From: DSUN01 sp035527715 | GTDB taxonomy: Bacteria > Planctomycetota > PUPC01 > DSUN01 | DNA: 64,000 bases | Direction of reading: 5' to 3' | Assembly (NCBI GenBank): GCA_035527715.1 | Contig: DATKZY010000257.1 | Location: forward strand, 26,983-90,982 | Part shown: piece after piece, positions 43,700 through 53,952 of the stretch | Layout of the letters: the number at the start of each line of letters is the position of its first letter | Position numbering within the stretch: the stretch's first letter is position 1 | Notes under the pieces: generated by a model | Databases searched by the model: none | Seen by the model: only the letters and a program-made list of their open reading frames with translations | Told to the model about the DNA's origin: nothing | Made by a program: the position numbers and the translations under genes

Positions 43700-45976
43700 T
43701 CATCTTGTCGTGTCCCGCCTTCTCCCAAACCACCACCCGAGGGTCTGCTCGACGCACAGGGTCACGACCAACATCAGGAGCAGGCCACGCCAGAGCTCGC
43801 CCTTGGCTCCCGTGACGGCCTGGGAGAGGTATCCGCGTCCCTCGAGGAACACGATCTTGGTGTCCGCGGCCTGCCGTCGCAGGACGCGCGGCTCGGCGGG
43901 CGTGAGGTCGCCCTCGGTGCTCTCGACGTTTGCCGCGAACAGCTCGGTGTCCACGCCGCCGTCGTGGCGCTTGCGGCGCACGTGGTAGAGGCCGCTGCGG
44001 GCCGTGTCGCTGAACTGGAAGCGGAAGTGCTGGCCGTCGTCGGCGGGCGCGGCCTGAAGGGTGACGGCGGCCCCGCCGGGCGGCTCCACCTGGACCTCGG
44101 TGCTGTGGACCGAGGGGTCCAGGTCGGCCCGAATCGGTGCCCCGGCAGCCAGGGTCCCCCGGTCGGGGGCCTGGCGGGTCGCGTAGCGCGCCATCTCCAG
44201 CACGGTCACCAGGTAGCTGGGGTCGGCCGGCCAGGTGTTCCACTCGGCGTCGCCGGTGCTGGTGACGGCCAGCACGCGGCCGTTGCCCACCACGCGCTCG
44301 GCGATCGCGGGCGAGGCATCCGTGTCGGAGTACGAGGCGAGCACCTGCACGCGGCCGGCGGCGAGGTCCTCCTTGCGGACGGTGCCGTTCCACCAGCGGA
44401 AGAATTTCACGCGGCGCAGGAAGGGGTTCTGCGTGCCCTCGAAGATGCGGAGGACGGGGTGGTTGATGCTGGTGTCGCTGAGGTGGACCCACTGGCGCTG
44501 CGACTCGTCGCCGGCGATGGCGGTGAGGCGGAGGGGGAGGAGGCCGGCGCCGTCGGCCCAGAGCTTCTCGTTGTAGGCCGCCTCGTCCACCTGGTCGCCC
44601 AGGAAGAGGAGCAGGCCGCCGCCGGCGTTCACCCAGGCCTCGAGGGCCTTGCGGCGGCCGTCGGTCACGCGGTACACGTTGGCCAGCACGATCACCTGGT
44701 AGCGGTCGAGCGGCAGCTCCTCGAACTGGTTTTCGGTGACGATCGTGACGTCGTTGCCGCTGAGGGTGAGGCCGGGCGGGGCCAGCGCGCGCTCGACGTA
44801 GAACGTCTCGGTCTGGCCATACTCCGAGGACGGCTCGCCGTCCACCAGCAGCATGGGGATGCCGGGCCGGATGCGGGCGGCCATGTGCCGCACGTTGTCG
44901 CGGGGCAGGGGGTCGGCGGGGATCTCGGCCCGCAGATACGCCGAGCCGGTCTCCTTGAAGGTCAGGGTGAAGGGCACGGTGGCCCGGGCGCCCGCGTCCA
45001 CCAGGTCAATCGTCGCCCGCAGGGGCACGGCGTCGCCCGCGGTGAAGGTCACGGGCACCTGGGCGGCGGCGCCGTCGCCCCAGTTGGTCACGACGACCTC
45101 GAACTGGGCAGGGACGTTGGCGAGGAGCGCCTTCTCGCGGAAGGTGATCTCGGCGACGGCCAGGTTGGGGGCCTTGGGGCCGCCCACGTTGACCACGGCC
45201 AGGCTGTCCACGCGCTCGGCCAGGCGCTTGAGGAGCGCCAGCGGCCCGTCGGGCGCCGCCTTCTTTGCCTTTGCTTTCCCCTCGGCGCCCGCGGCCCCCT
45301 CGTCGGGGCGCCCGGGCAGCCAGTCGCGGCGGCGCAGGTCGGTGATGACGGTGAGGGCGCGGTTGAGGTTGCCGCGAGGCGAGGTGAGGGTCTGCTCCAG
45401 GGCGGCGAAGGCGACGTCGAAGGCGGCCGACTTGTCGCACGGCTCCAGGCCCTCGATGGTCCGCACCACGGCGTCCACCTTGTCGCCCGTGAGGTACTGG
45501 CCGCTGAGGACGGGGCGCCGGGGCTGTGAGGTGAGCACGAGGGTCAGAGTGTCGCCGGGGTGCTCCCGGGCGGTCTGCCGCACGAACTCCACGAGGCCGC
45601 GCTTGGCCTCCTCGAAGACCGTTTGGGTGCCGAGGCGGGCGTCCATGCTCGGCGAGTCGTCGAGGAGCACGAGGCGTTCGATCCGCGCCGTCTCGATCGC
45701 GCGGCCGGCCAGCCCCGTGCTCTGGAGGAACAGCCGCGCGACCAGGAAGGCCAGCAGCAGGATGGCCAGGCACCGCAGCAGCAGGAGGATGAGGTGCTCG
45801 AGCCGGATGCGGCGGCGGTTCCGCCGCTCGGCCTCGAGGAGGAACTCCATCGCCGCCCAGTCGAGGATGCGGAACTTCCGCCGGCTCAGCAGGTGGATGA
45901 TGATGGGCGAGGCGATGAGCAGCGTGCCCCACAGCAGCGCCCCGTTCACCGCCCCAATGCCCAGCCAGTTGCCCAT
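43700..45976 (-). CDS. BatA-type membrane protein with VWA and amidotransferase-like domains
   Basis: A 758-residue protein. The BatA N-terminal segment is clear: a first helix (12–30), then HLLSRRKFRILDWAAMEFL and RRIRLEHLILLLLRCLAI, with a second helix at about 62–84. A VWA domain follows with MIDAS DDSPS (Asp106, Ser108, Ser110). Residues about 290–370 are Ig-like, residues about 380–560 resemble an amidotransferase-like fold (VNAGGGLLLFLGDQVDE), and a C-terminal helix near 735–750 ends it. BatA proteins act in the envelope with MoxR and DUF58 partners, which are the next genes upstream. The stop lies 133 bp before the second VWA gene. Confidence 0.85.
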   Translation of the reverse strand: MGNWLGIGAVNGALLWGTLLIASPIIIHLLSRRKFRILDWAAMEFLLEAERRNRRRIRLEHLILLLLRCLAILLLAFLVARLFLQSTGLAGRAIETARIERLVLLDDSPSMDARLGTQTVFEEAKRGLVEFVRQTAREHPGDTLTLVLTSQPRRPVLSGQYLTGDKVDAVVRTIEGLEPCDKSAAFDVAFAALEQTLTSPRGNLNRALTVITDLRRRDWLPGRPDEGAAGAEGKAKAKKAAPDGPLALLKRLAERVDSLAVVNVGGPKAPNLAVAEITFREKALLANVPAQFEVVVTNWGDGAAAQVPVTFTAGDAVPLRATIDLVDAGARATVPFTLTFKETGSAYLRAEIPADPLPRDNVRHMAARIRPGIPMLLVDGEPSSEYGQTETFYVERALAPPGLTLSGNDVTIVTENQFEELPLDRYQVIVLANVYRVTDGRRKALEAWVNAGGGLLLFLGDQVDEAAYNEKLWADGAGLLPLRLTAIAGDESQRQWVHLSDTSINHPVLRIFEGTQNPFLRRVKFFRWWNGTVRKEDLAAGRVQVLASYSDTDASPAIAERVVGNGRVLAVTSTGDAEWNTWPADPSYLVTVLEMARYATRQAPDRGTLAAGAPIRADLDPSVHSTEVQVEPPGGAAVTLQAAPADDGQHFRFQFSDTARSGLYHVRRKRHDGGVDTELFAANVESTEGDLTPAEPRVLRRQAADTKIVFLEGRGYLSQAVTGAKGELWRGLLLMLVVTLCVEQTLGWWFGRRRDTTR

Positions 45977-45995
45977 GTCCCCGTCCTGTCCTTCC

Positions 45996-46919
45996 CTATC
46001 GCTTCACGGCGGCTCGCGCAGCCCGGCGTCGGAAGGCCAGGTAGCTGGCCAGCGCCGCGTCGAGCGGGTCGCTCGTGCTCATGAGCATGTAGTCAATGCC
46101 GTTGTTCGCGCACGTGCGGCGGACGCGGCCGAGGAAGCGCTCGACGGCCTCGAGGTATGCCTTGCGCAGCGCACGCGGCTCGGTGAGGACCTGTTGCTCG
46201 ATCTCCAGGCCGCGGAAGAGAATGTTGTCCTGGAACGGGAACTCGAGCTCGTGCTCGTGCATGACCTGGAAGACGACGACCTCGTGGCGCTTGTGGCGGA
46301 AGTGCTGGAGGGCGCGCATGAGGCTCTCGACGTCCAGGAACAGGTCCGAGATGAGCACCACCAGGCCCCGCCTGGTGATCTGCTCGGCGAGGCGGTGGAA
46401 GATGTCGGCCACGTCGGTGCGGTGGTCGGGCTGCGTGTTCGCCAGCTCGTGCAGGAGGAGCTTCAGGTGGCTGGGATGCGAGCTGGCGGGCAGGTTGCGC
46501 CGGATCTCGGTGTCGAAGGTCACGAGGCCCACCGCGTCCTGCTGCTGCTGGAGCAGGTAGGCGAGCGAGGCGGCGATGGTGCAGGCGTAGTCGAACTTCC
46601 GCATCCCGCCGTCCCCGCCGCCGTAGCGCATCGAGCGGCTGGCGTCCACCAGCAGGGTGCTCCGCAGGTTGGTTTCTTCCTCGTACTGCTTCACGTAGAG
46701 GCGGTCGGCGCGGGCCCACACCTTCCAGTCAATGTGCTTCGTTTCGTCGCCGGGCACGTACTCGCGGTGGGTGGCGAACTCGACGGAGTAGCCGTGGTAC
46801 GGGCTCTTGTGAAGGCCGCTGATGAAGCCCTCGACGACGGTGCGCGCCCGCACATCGAGTCGCGTGATGCGGTTGAGGACCTTGGGGTCCAGATAGTTGC
46901 GGCCGTCGGCATCCGCCAC
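45996..46919 (-). CDS. DUF58 family protein
   Basis: A 307-residue protein of normal DUF58 length, with the family core RREYVPGDETKHIDWKVWARADRLYVKQYEEE at about 60–91 (GDE...IDW...WAR being the signature), followed by a VWA-like domain (LLVDASRSM with MIDAS residues, VLISDLFLD). DUF58 proteins pair with MoxR ATPases. It starts at GTG 46919, eight bases after the MoxR stop; frames further upstream overlap MoxR and are shadow sequence. It lies 19 bases before the BatA-like gene. Confidence 0.9.
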   Translation of the reverse strand: MADADGRNYLDPKVLNRITRLDVRARTVVEGFISGLHKSPYHGYSVEFATHREYVPGDETKHIDWKVWARADRLYVKQYEEETNLRSTLLVDASRSMRYGGGDGGMRKFDYACTIAASLAYLLQQQQDAVGLVTFDTEIRRNLPASSHPSHLKLLLHELANTQPDHRTDVADIFHRLAEQITRRGLVVLISDLFLDVESLMRALQHFRHKRHEVVVFQVMHEHELEFPFQDNILFRGLEIEQQVLTEPRALRKAYLEAVERFLGRVRRTCANNGIDYMLMSTSDPLDAALASYLAFRRRAARAAVKR

Positions 46920-46926
46920 GGGGGGG

Positions 46927-48018
<1,092 letters not shown>

Positions 48019-48035
48019 GCGTCTGTTCTCTCCTC

Positions 48036-49082
48036 TCAGCGTTGCAGAATGGGCAGGTACTGGTACGGGAGCTGGAGCACCAGCAGGGCGATGGCCGTGC
48101 CGTAGACGTGGCCCGCGAAGTCGCCCTGCCAGCTCCCGTCGGACTTCTGCTGCTTGATCAGCTCGTCGCGGTGCTTCGGGAAGAACTCCCTCCAGTCCTC
48201 CTCGCCGCTGAAGAACATCGCCTGGGACGTGTAGAGGAGGGCGTAGAAGCGATGGCCCTGGAACACGGTGGCCGAGTTGCTGCCCTTGAGGAGCTTCTTG
48301 AGGTACTCGAGGGCCTTCAGGGCGACGGGGTTCTCGTACTGGCCCGCGTTGTACAGGGTGGCCACGGCCGCGGCGCTGATGGCGGGACGGCTGCCGCGAC
48401 TCATCAGGGAGTAGCTGATGCCGCCGTCCTCGTTCGCGCACTTGCGGATGTACTCGCCGGCGCGCGTGACGGTGCTCTTGGGCACCTTGATGCCCGCGTT
48501 GCGCGCCGCGCGGAGGGCCTGGATTTGCGTCACCGTCACCGAGCCCTCGTCGCCGTTGGAATCGGGCGAGTAGAGCCAGCCGCCGTTGAACGACTGGCTC
48601 CTCGCGGTCAGGGCGACGGCGCGGGTGATGACCTCGTGGAGCCGCCGCTGGAGGTCCGTGTCCTGCTCGGCGCCGTAGGCCTGTGCCAGGAACATGGTGG
48701 CGAAGCCGTGGCCGTGCATGCCCCGCTGCTCCTCCATCATTGCCGTGATGTAGCCGCTGCGGTTGGCGGAGCTGAGGAGGAAGTAGACGGCGCGGCGGAC
48801 GTTGTCGGAGTATTCGCCCTCGCAGGGGGTGTTGCCAGCCGCCATGATGGCCAGGCCGCCGAGGGCGGTCATGGCGGTGGGGTACACGCCGCCCATGGCC
48901 TCGCTGCGCCAGGAGCCGTTGCGGGCCTGCGTGCGAACGAGGTAGGCCAGGCCCTTCTGAATCGCCTGTTCCGCCTCGGGCGTGATCATCTCGGGCCGCA
49001 CGCGCACCTCGCCGCCACGCACGGTTCCGGGGAGCGTTGCGGCAAGGGCCGCCGCCAGGAGGACTCGTCGTGCCGTCTTCAT
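48036..49082 (-). CDS. Secreted terpene-cyclase-fold toroid protein (prenyltransferase/squalene-oxidase repeats)
   Basis: A 348-residue protein with a signal peptide (VLLAAALAATLPGTVRG). The mature part is an alpha/alpha toroid with repeats of the prenyltransferase/squalene-cyclase type: AIQKGLAYLVRTQARNGSW, a GHGFATMFLAQAYG helix, FNGGWLYSP, NEDGGISYS and DELIKQQKSDGSWQG. Each repeat has the G-x-W motif. No cyclase DxDD motif is visible, so it is unlikely to be a cyclase; protein binding is more likely, as for related planctomycete proteins. Its ATG overlaps the stop of the PQQ gene (ATGA). Confidence 0.75.
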   Translation of the reverse strand: MKTARRVLLAAALAATLPGTVRGGEVRVRPEMITPEAEQAIQKGLAYLVRTQARNGSWRSEAMGGVYPTAMTALGGLAIMAAGNTPCEGEYSDNVRRAVYFLLSSANRSGYITAMMEEQRGMHGHGFATMFLAQAYGAEQDTDLQRRLHEVITRAVALTARSQSFNGGWLYSPDSNGDEGSVTVTQIQALRAARNAGIKVPKSTVTRAGEYIRKCANEDGGISYSLMSRGSRPAISAAAVATLYNAGQYENPVALKALEYLKKLLKGSNSATVFQGHRFYALLYTSQAMFFSGEEDWREFFPKHRDELIKQQKSDGSWQGDFAGHVYGTAIALLVLQLPYQYLPILQR

Positions 49083-52000
49083 TTCTTCTCCGTCCCCTGT
49101 CCTTTGCCGTCGGGCGGCTTGTCTGCCTTCGGGGGCTCGGCGGCCTTGGCCGGCGGCTTGGGCGCGTCCTTCGGCGGGTTCGGGTCGTGGCCGAACACCT
49201 GTGTGCCGTCGTGCCGCATGAGGATGAGCATGCCGTCCTGAACGAAGAGCTGGTTGACGTTCTCGAACTTCCCGTCGGGCCGGGGCGAGGGGAGGCCGTG
49301 GCCCTCGAGGATCTTGCCGGTGGACTTCCGCGTGAAGCCGATGTTGCGCAGGTTCGTGTGGCGCATCGTGTTGCCCTGTTTGACGGGGGGGTCCATGGTC
49401 ATCCAGGGGATGAGGTCGCCGGAGCGCGCCCAGGCCTCGGCGATGTCGGTGCCGCCGAACAGCTGGATTCCCGTGCCTTCGCCCTCGATGAGGCGGCCCG
49501 TGGCGAGTTCCACGGCGTTCATGCGCATCTTGCCCTGGCCGTCGTAGGTGCAGAAGCCCAGCACCTTGCCGTCCGCGCTCAGCGTCACGTTGTTGAGGTT
49601 CCCCGGGAGCTTGTCCTGCGGCAGCGTGAACCTGGCCTCTCCGGTCGCCACGTCGCGCAGCTCGAGGCCGGGCATGCCCGCGAGGTAGAACAGGTCCTCG
49701 TTGAGCAGGATGGGCTGGCGGTACGCCTGGCCCAGGTCCGCGCTCCAGAGGGTCTTGCCCGAAGGCAGCTCGAGCAGCGACACCCGGTTCCTGGACTTCG
49801 CCGGGTCCCACCCCTGGTAGAGGGCGCCGTGGCGAGTGACCTGGAGCGACCTGGGGTAGCCGATCCGAGGCCCTTCCTCGAACTCGAACGTGCTGAGGCG
49901 GTCGCCGGAGAAGGCGTCGCAGACCCAGCACTCGCCGCCCTCGAGCGAGAGGAGGACATAGCAGCCGGCCTCCTGCGCCCAGGCCACCTGGCGGCGGCGG
50001 AAGGTGCGCTCCCACCGCACGTCGCCCGTTGCCAGCTCCAGCACCCGCACCGTGCTCGGGTTGGGCCGCTGGACCACGCAGCCGGTGGGCACTCCCCCGC
50101 TGGCTCGCTGGTAGATGTTCATCCGCCAGCGGACCGCGAACTGGATTCCGGTGGCGCGGGCGGCGGGTTCGGCGCGGGTCCAGATCGGCTTGCCGCTGAC
50201 CAGGCCGAAGCCCTTCAGGATGTTGTTGCCCTGGAGCAGCACGATGTGGCCGTCGCGGGCCCCCTGGTGTGCCTGGAGGTACACGTGGTTTGGCGGCTGC
50301 CCGAGCTGCACGTCGTAGAGGGTCTGCCCGTCGCTCACGCGGCGGCAGGCCAGGCGCATCTCCTGGCCGTGGCGCTGGAACAGCAGGTGCTGTTCGAGGA
50401 ACTGCGAGAACTCGAGCACCCCGAGGCGGGGCGACTGGCGGAGCTTCACGGGGTATCCCTGGCCTGGCGGCTGGCTGGCCTTCCAGGCGAGGCGCCAGGG
50501 GGGCTCCTGCACGCCCTTGAACATGTCCTCGTCGGCCTCGGCGAGCGCCTTGGCCGCCAGCCGTTCTGCCGCGAGCGCCGCGCCGGTTTTCGGCTTGCCA
50601 TCGAGGGGAACCGGCGTGTCGGCGAACTCCTTGGCCAGGGTCGCCCACTCCCACCGGGCCTGGGAGAGCCAGCCCTTCTTCTGGTGGAGGTCGGCCAGCC
50701 CGGCCAGTCCCGCCGCCGCGGTGGGGCGGTGCCCGGAGCGGGCCATCTCGCGCAGGATGACCTCGGCCTTCTCGAAGATGCCCGTGGCGGCCTCGGCAGC
50801 GGCCGCCTTCAGGCCGGCCTCGACCGCGGCCGGTGTGCCCGGGTACAGGCGCAGGATGGCCTGGAGCGCCGCCACGTCCTTGCTCGAGCGGGCCGTGGCC
50901 ATCGCGGCCTCGCCTCGGTGGGCCAGGAGCGGCCCCAACTTCGCGGCCTCCTGGCCCAGGAGGCGCTGGACGCCTCCTGCGGCCACGGCCACGGGCGATG
51001 CCTGCCAAGTGTCGCCTTCGGTGCTCAGGTCCAGCGTCCGGCCTCGGTCGGCTCGGGCGAACTGGAGGAGCATGTCGAGGGCCTGCTCGAGCTCGCCGCG
51101 CTGGCGGTGGGCCTCCACGAGGGGCAGCACGGTCTGCCCCTCGTCGGGGCTGCCTCTGGCGATGGTGTGGGCCTCGCGGAGGAGCTCGAGGCGCTGCTCG
51201 GGCTGCCGCTTGGCGAGAAGGGTCAGGCACTCCACCAGCTCGTGCCGCGCTTCGCCCTTGAGCTTCGAGTCGGGCGAGTCGTGGAGGGCGGCCTTGAGGT
51301 CCTCGACGGCCTCGGCGGCGCGGTCGTACTTGAGGCGAAGGTGCGCGCGGGCGACCTGGGCCTCCGCCCGGCTCTTCAGGAGCTGCGTGCGGCGCTCCGG
51401 CGGGGCGTCCTGCGCGAGGCCGGCCACCTGCTTGTCCATATCGGCCACGCGGCGCTCGGCCTCGGCCAGCTTCGGGGCGGCATCGGTCACGGCATACGCC
51501 CTGGTGGGGCTGATGACGAGCAGCCTCGCGCCGTCGCACACGAGGTTGCCGACCGGCTCGTCGTCCTCCGTCGCCACGCGGAGGGTGGCCTGGACGCTGC
51601 CCTTCTGGGGGTCGAGCCGCAGGATGCACTGGCCGCTGGGCACGAAGAGGGCGTCGGGCGTCAGCAAGCCCCGTCCGCACGCTCGATGGGTGCCCTCGAG
51701 CTTCCGTTCCCAGACCTTGCGCCCGGTCACGGCATCCATCCGCCGCACGCAGGTGGCCGACGCCGCGAACAGATGCGTCCCGTCCAGGCCCAGGCAGAAG
51801 TCCAGCCCCGGGGTCTTGTGGCTAGCCACCGCTTTGCCCGAGGTGGCGTCGAGCACCAGGACGCGCTCGGCGTCGCTGGGCAGGACGATGAGTTTTCCGC
51901 CCTCGATGAAGACCAGGCCGTCGCGCCAGCCGCGGAGGGTAGACGTCTGACCGAACGGCGAGGAGGTCGTCTTGTCCCACTCCTGCTCGTACTGCGAGGC

Positions 52001-53698
52001 CCAGTGCAGGCTGCCGTCCGTGCCGTCCACGGCGAAGACGAAGCCCTGGCCCGAGGCCACGTAGACGTCGCTCCCCTGGACGGCGAGGCCGACCAGCCGC
52101 CACGAGTCCATCCGCGGGACCACGTAGGAGCACAGAAACGTCTGCCACAGGCAGCGGCCGTTCGCAGGGTCGAGGCCGGTGAGCCACAGCTCCCCCCTCC
52201 TCTCGACGGGCACCAGGAGGCGCCCCCCGCTGGCCACGGGCGCGGCCACGAACTGCACGGCGCCCACGGGGTCGTCGTCGTCGAGTGAGCGTCCGATGCG
52301 CCAGGCCACCTTGCCCGTCCGGGCGTCGTAGGCGGCCAGGACGCTGCCCGTGGCTTGCTTCGCCTGTCGCGGGTTGTTTCGGATGAACATCTGCATGCCG
52401 AAGCGCTGCGGCCCCCAGCGGTTCTCGTAGTACTCCTCGATGTGGTAGACGCGGTCGCCGACGACGCGCATGGCGCGGCCGATCTGGTCGTCGAACTGGA
52501 GGACTTCGAGGGGATGGGCCTGGCCCAGGTGGCTGAAGTGATGCACCGAGATGCGCGTGTTCGTGCCCTGCTTGGGCGCGGGCGCCTGGGCCCGCCACCG
52601 CTGCTGGCCGGTTGCCGTGTCCAGACAGGTCAGCGTGCCCTGCGATTTCAGGATCATTGCTCCGTCCATCAGGAGCGCGTGGCCGCTCGGGACGAGTGCC
52701 GAGTTCTCCCAGCGTCCCAGCATGCGGTCCTTCAACGCATTGAGATCGGCCTCCTTCAGTTGGCCGAAGTTCGTGGGCGGCAGATCGGTCGGGATCATGC
52801 TGATGGCGTGCTGCCAAGCCGGGATGCACAGCCCCCTGGGCATCCCGATGGCGCTGGTGGGCAGGGGAGGGAAGAGGCCGCGAGCGGTCGGGCGAACCGT
52901 GTCCGGCCCGGCAGCCGCCTGGTGGACGTTCCCGGCTACCTCGCCCTCGATGGCCTTGAGGGCCTCGGGGCTCAGCCTGGTGGGTCCGGCGGCGGCCAGT
53001 TGTCTCCAGGCGGCCTGCGCGCCCTCGGCGTCGCCGCACCGGTGACAGGCCAGGGCCAGCCGCAGCACGACGTCGGCCCTCGGCACCGAGGGGTCGGGGT
53101 GCTCGGTCAGCACGCGGCGGAACAGCCGCCGCGCCTTGGCGAAGTCGAGCTGGTCCAGGTGCAGGCAGCCCAGGAGATAGGCCGCGTCGTCCCCGTGCGA
53201 GCTCAGGAAATACTGCCGGGCGACGGTTCGCAGGGCCTCCTCGTCGCGGCACGAGGCGACCGTGCCGAGGAGGGCCTTGGCCTGGCCGTCGGCCTCCATG
53301 CGATAGGCGTCGAGCCCCGCGGCACCCAGGCCGGCCAGCAGCCGCTCGGCCACGTAGCGCACGGGCCGGAACACCGAGCCGTCCTCGCTCGCGAAGGCGT
53401 CCCCAGGCCGGTCAATGAGGGTCTGGAGCAGCACCACGACGTCGCGGTACTGCGGCTGAGGCGTTTCGAGCAGCTCGCGCACGCGGCGGAGCAGGCGGTC
53501 GGCCTCGAAGTCCCGGTTCAGCTCCGCGCCGCGGGCCAGCACCCTCGCGTCCTCGTCGTCCTCGCTCTTCTCGGCGACGGGGGCGGGGGCCGCGGCGGGC
53601 CTCCCCGCGGGCACCGGCGCGTCGCCCGCCCACGCGGGCGCAACGCCCCCTACGGCCAGGCCGAGGACCGCCAACGCGCGGCCAAAGGCCAGGACCAT
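49079..53698 (-). CDS. Very large secreted PQQ-type double beta-propeller protein with TPR segments
   Basis: A 1539-residue protein with a signal peptide (FGRALAVLGLAVGGVAPAWA). Residues about 45–250 are helical TPR-like repeats (FAKARRLFRRVLTEHPDP). Residues about 330–740 form a first PQQ-type propeller (CLDTATGQQRWRAQ, VLDATSGKAVASHK, MDAVTGRKVWERKL). Residues about 750–1060 are more TPR-like helices. Residues about 1070–1480 form a second propeller (LASGKPIW-like, ELPSGKTLWSADLGQAYRQP). The C-terminal tail is Pro/Lys-rich. BamB-like propellers bind envelope proteins; binding of PQQ itself is not implied. ATG 53698 is chosen for the signal peptide. The leader is long and structured. Confidence 0.75.
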   Translation of the reverse strand: MVLAFGRALAVLGLAVGGVAPAWAGDAPVPAGRPAAAPAPVAEKSEDDEDARVLARGAELNRDFEADRLLRRVRELLETPQPQYRDVVVLLQTLIDRPGDAFASEDGSVFRPVRYVAERLLAGLGAAGLDAYRMEADGQAKALLGTVASCRDEEALRTVARQYFLSSHGDDAAYLLGCLHLDQLDFAKARRLFRRVLTEHPDPSVPRADVVLRLALACHRCGDAEGAQAAWRQLAAAGPTRLSPEALKAIEGEVAGNVHQAAAGPDTVRPTARGLFPPLPTSAIGMPRGLCIPAWQHAISMIPTDLPPTNFGQLKEADLNALKDRMLGRWENSALVPSGHALLMDGAMILKSQGTLTCLDTATGQQRWRAQAPAPKQGTNTRISVHHFSHLGQAHPLEVLQFDDQIGRAMRVVGDRVYHIEEYYENRWGPQRFGMQMFIRNNPRQAKQATGSVLAAYDARTGKVAWRIGRSLDDDDPVGAVQFVAAPVASGGRLLVPVERRGELWLTGLDPANGRCLWQTFLCSYVVPRMDSWRLVGLAVQGSDVYVASGQGFVFAVDGTDGSLHWASQYEQEWDKTTSSPFGQTSTLRGWRDGLVFIEGGKLIVLPSDAERVLVLDATSGKAVASHKTPGLDFCLGLDGTHLFAASATCVRRMDAVTGRKVWERKLEGTHRACGRGLLTPDALFVPSGQCILRLDPQKGSVQATLRVATEDDEPVGNLVCDGARLLVISPTRAYAVTDAAPKLAEAERRVADMDKQVAGLAQDAPPERRTQLLKSRAEAQVARAHLRLKYDRAAEAVEDLKAALHDSPDSKLKGEARHELVECLTLLAKRQPEQRLELLREAHTIARGSPDEGQTVLPLVEAHRQRGELEQALDMLLQFARADRGRTLDLSTEGDTWQASPVAVAAGGVQRLLGQEAAKLGPLLAHRGEAAMATARSSKDVAALQAILRLYPGTPAAVEAGLKAAAAEAATGIFEKAEVILREMARSGHRPTAAAGLAGLADLHQKKGWLSQARWEWATLAKEFADTPVPLDGKPKTGAALAAERLAAKALAEADEDMFKGVQEPPWRLAWKASQPPGQGYPVKLRQSPRLGVLEFSQFLEQHLLFQRHGQEMRLACRRVSDGQTLYDVQLGQPPNHVYLQAHQGARDGHIVLLQGNNILKGFGLVSGKPIWTRAEPAARATGIQFAVRWRMNIYQRASGGVPTGCVVQRPNPSTVRVLELATGDVRWERTFRRRQVAWAQEAGCYVLLSLEGGECWVCDAFSGDRLSTFEFEEGPRIGYPRSLQVTRHGALYQGWDPAKSRNRVSLLELPSGKTLWSADLGQAYRQPILLNEDLFYLAGMPGLELRDVATGEARFTLPQDKLPGNLNNVTLSADGKVLGFCTYDGQGKMRMNAVELATGRLIEGEGTGIQLFGGTDIAEAWARSGDLIPWMTMDPPVKQGNTMRHTNLRNIGFTRKSTGKILEGHGLPSPRPDGKFENVNQLFVQDGMLILMRHDGTQVFGHDPNPPKDAPKPPAKAAEPPKADKPPDGKGQGTEKK

Positions 53699-53766
53699 CG
53701 GTGTGTGGCTGCCTCCCCCGACTGCTGGCGTTCTGCGCCTGAACACGGCATGGGTCTCCCGGGGAG

Positions 53767-53846
53767 GCCTCCGCATGGCGGAGGCGAGACTCTGGTCCTG
53801 CCAGCACCGGGGATTCGCGGCTGCCGCTGGGCGGCGAAGCCGCGAA
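53767..53846 (-). promoter_or_regulatory. Two hairpins in the 5' leader of the PQQ gene
   Basis: GCCTCCGC/GCGGAGGC (53767–53785, 3-base loop) and TTCGCGGCT/AGCCGCGAA (53814–53846, 15-base loop) lie between the promoter at 53883–53911 and ATG 53698. The transcript leader would be about 178 bases. No known riboswitch class is recognised. Confidence 0.45.
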
Positions 53847-53882
53847 GCGCACGCATGGCCCCCAGGTGCTCCACAGAGGCCC

Positions 53883-53911
53883 AAGGTAGCAGGTTCCTGC
53901 CATAAAGTCAA
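53883..53911 (-). promoter_or_regulatory. Candidate promoter of the MoxR/BatA operon
   Basis: Minus strand: TTGACT (53906–53911), a 17-base spacer, TACCTT (53883–53888). It lies upstream of the PQQ gene, the first of fourteen closely spaced minus-strand genes. Confidence 0.5.
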
Positions 53912-53952
53912 CACGGTTTCGGCATCAGAAAAGGGCGTTCCCGGCGGCCCGA

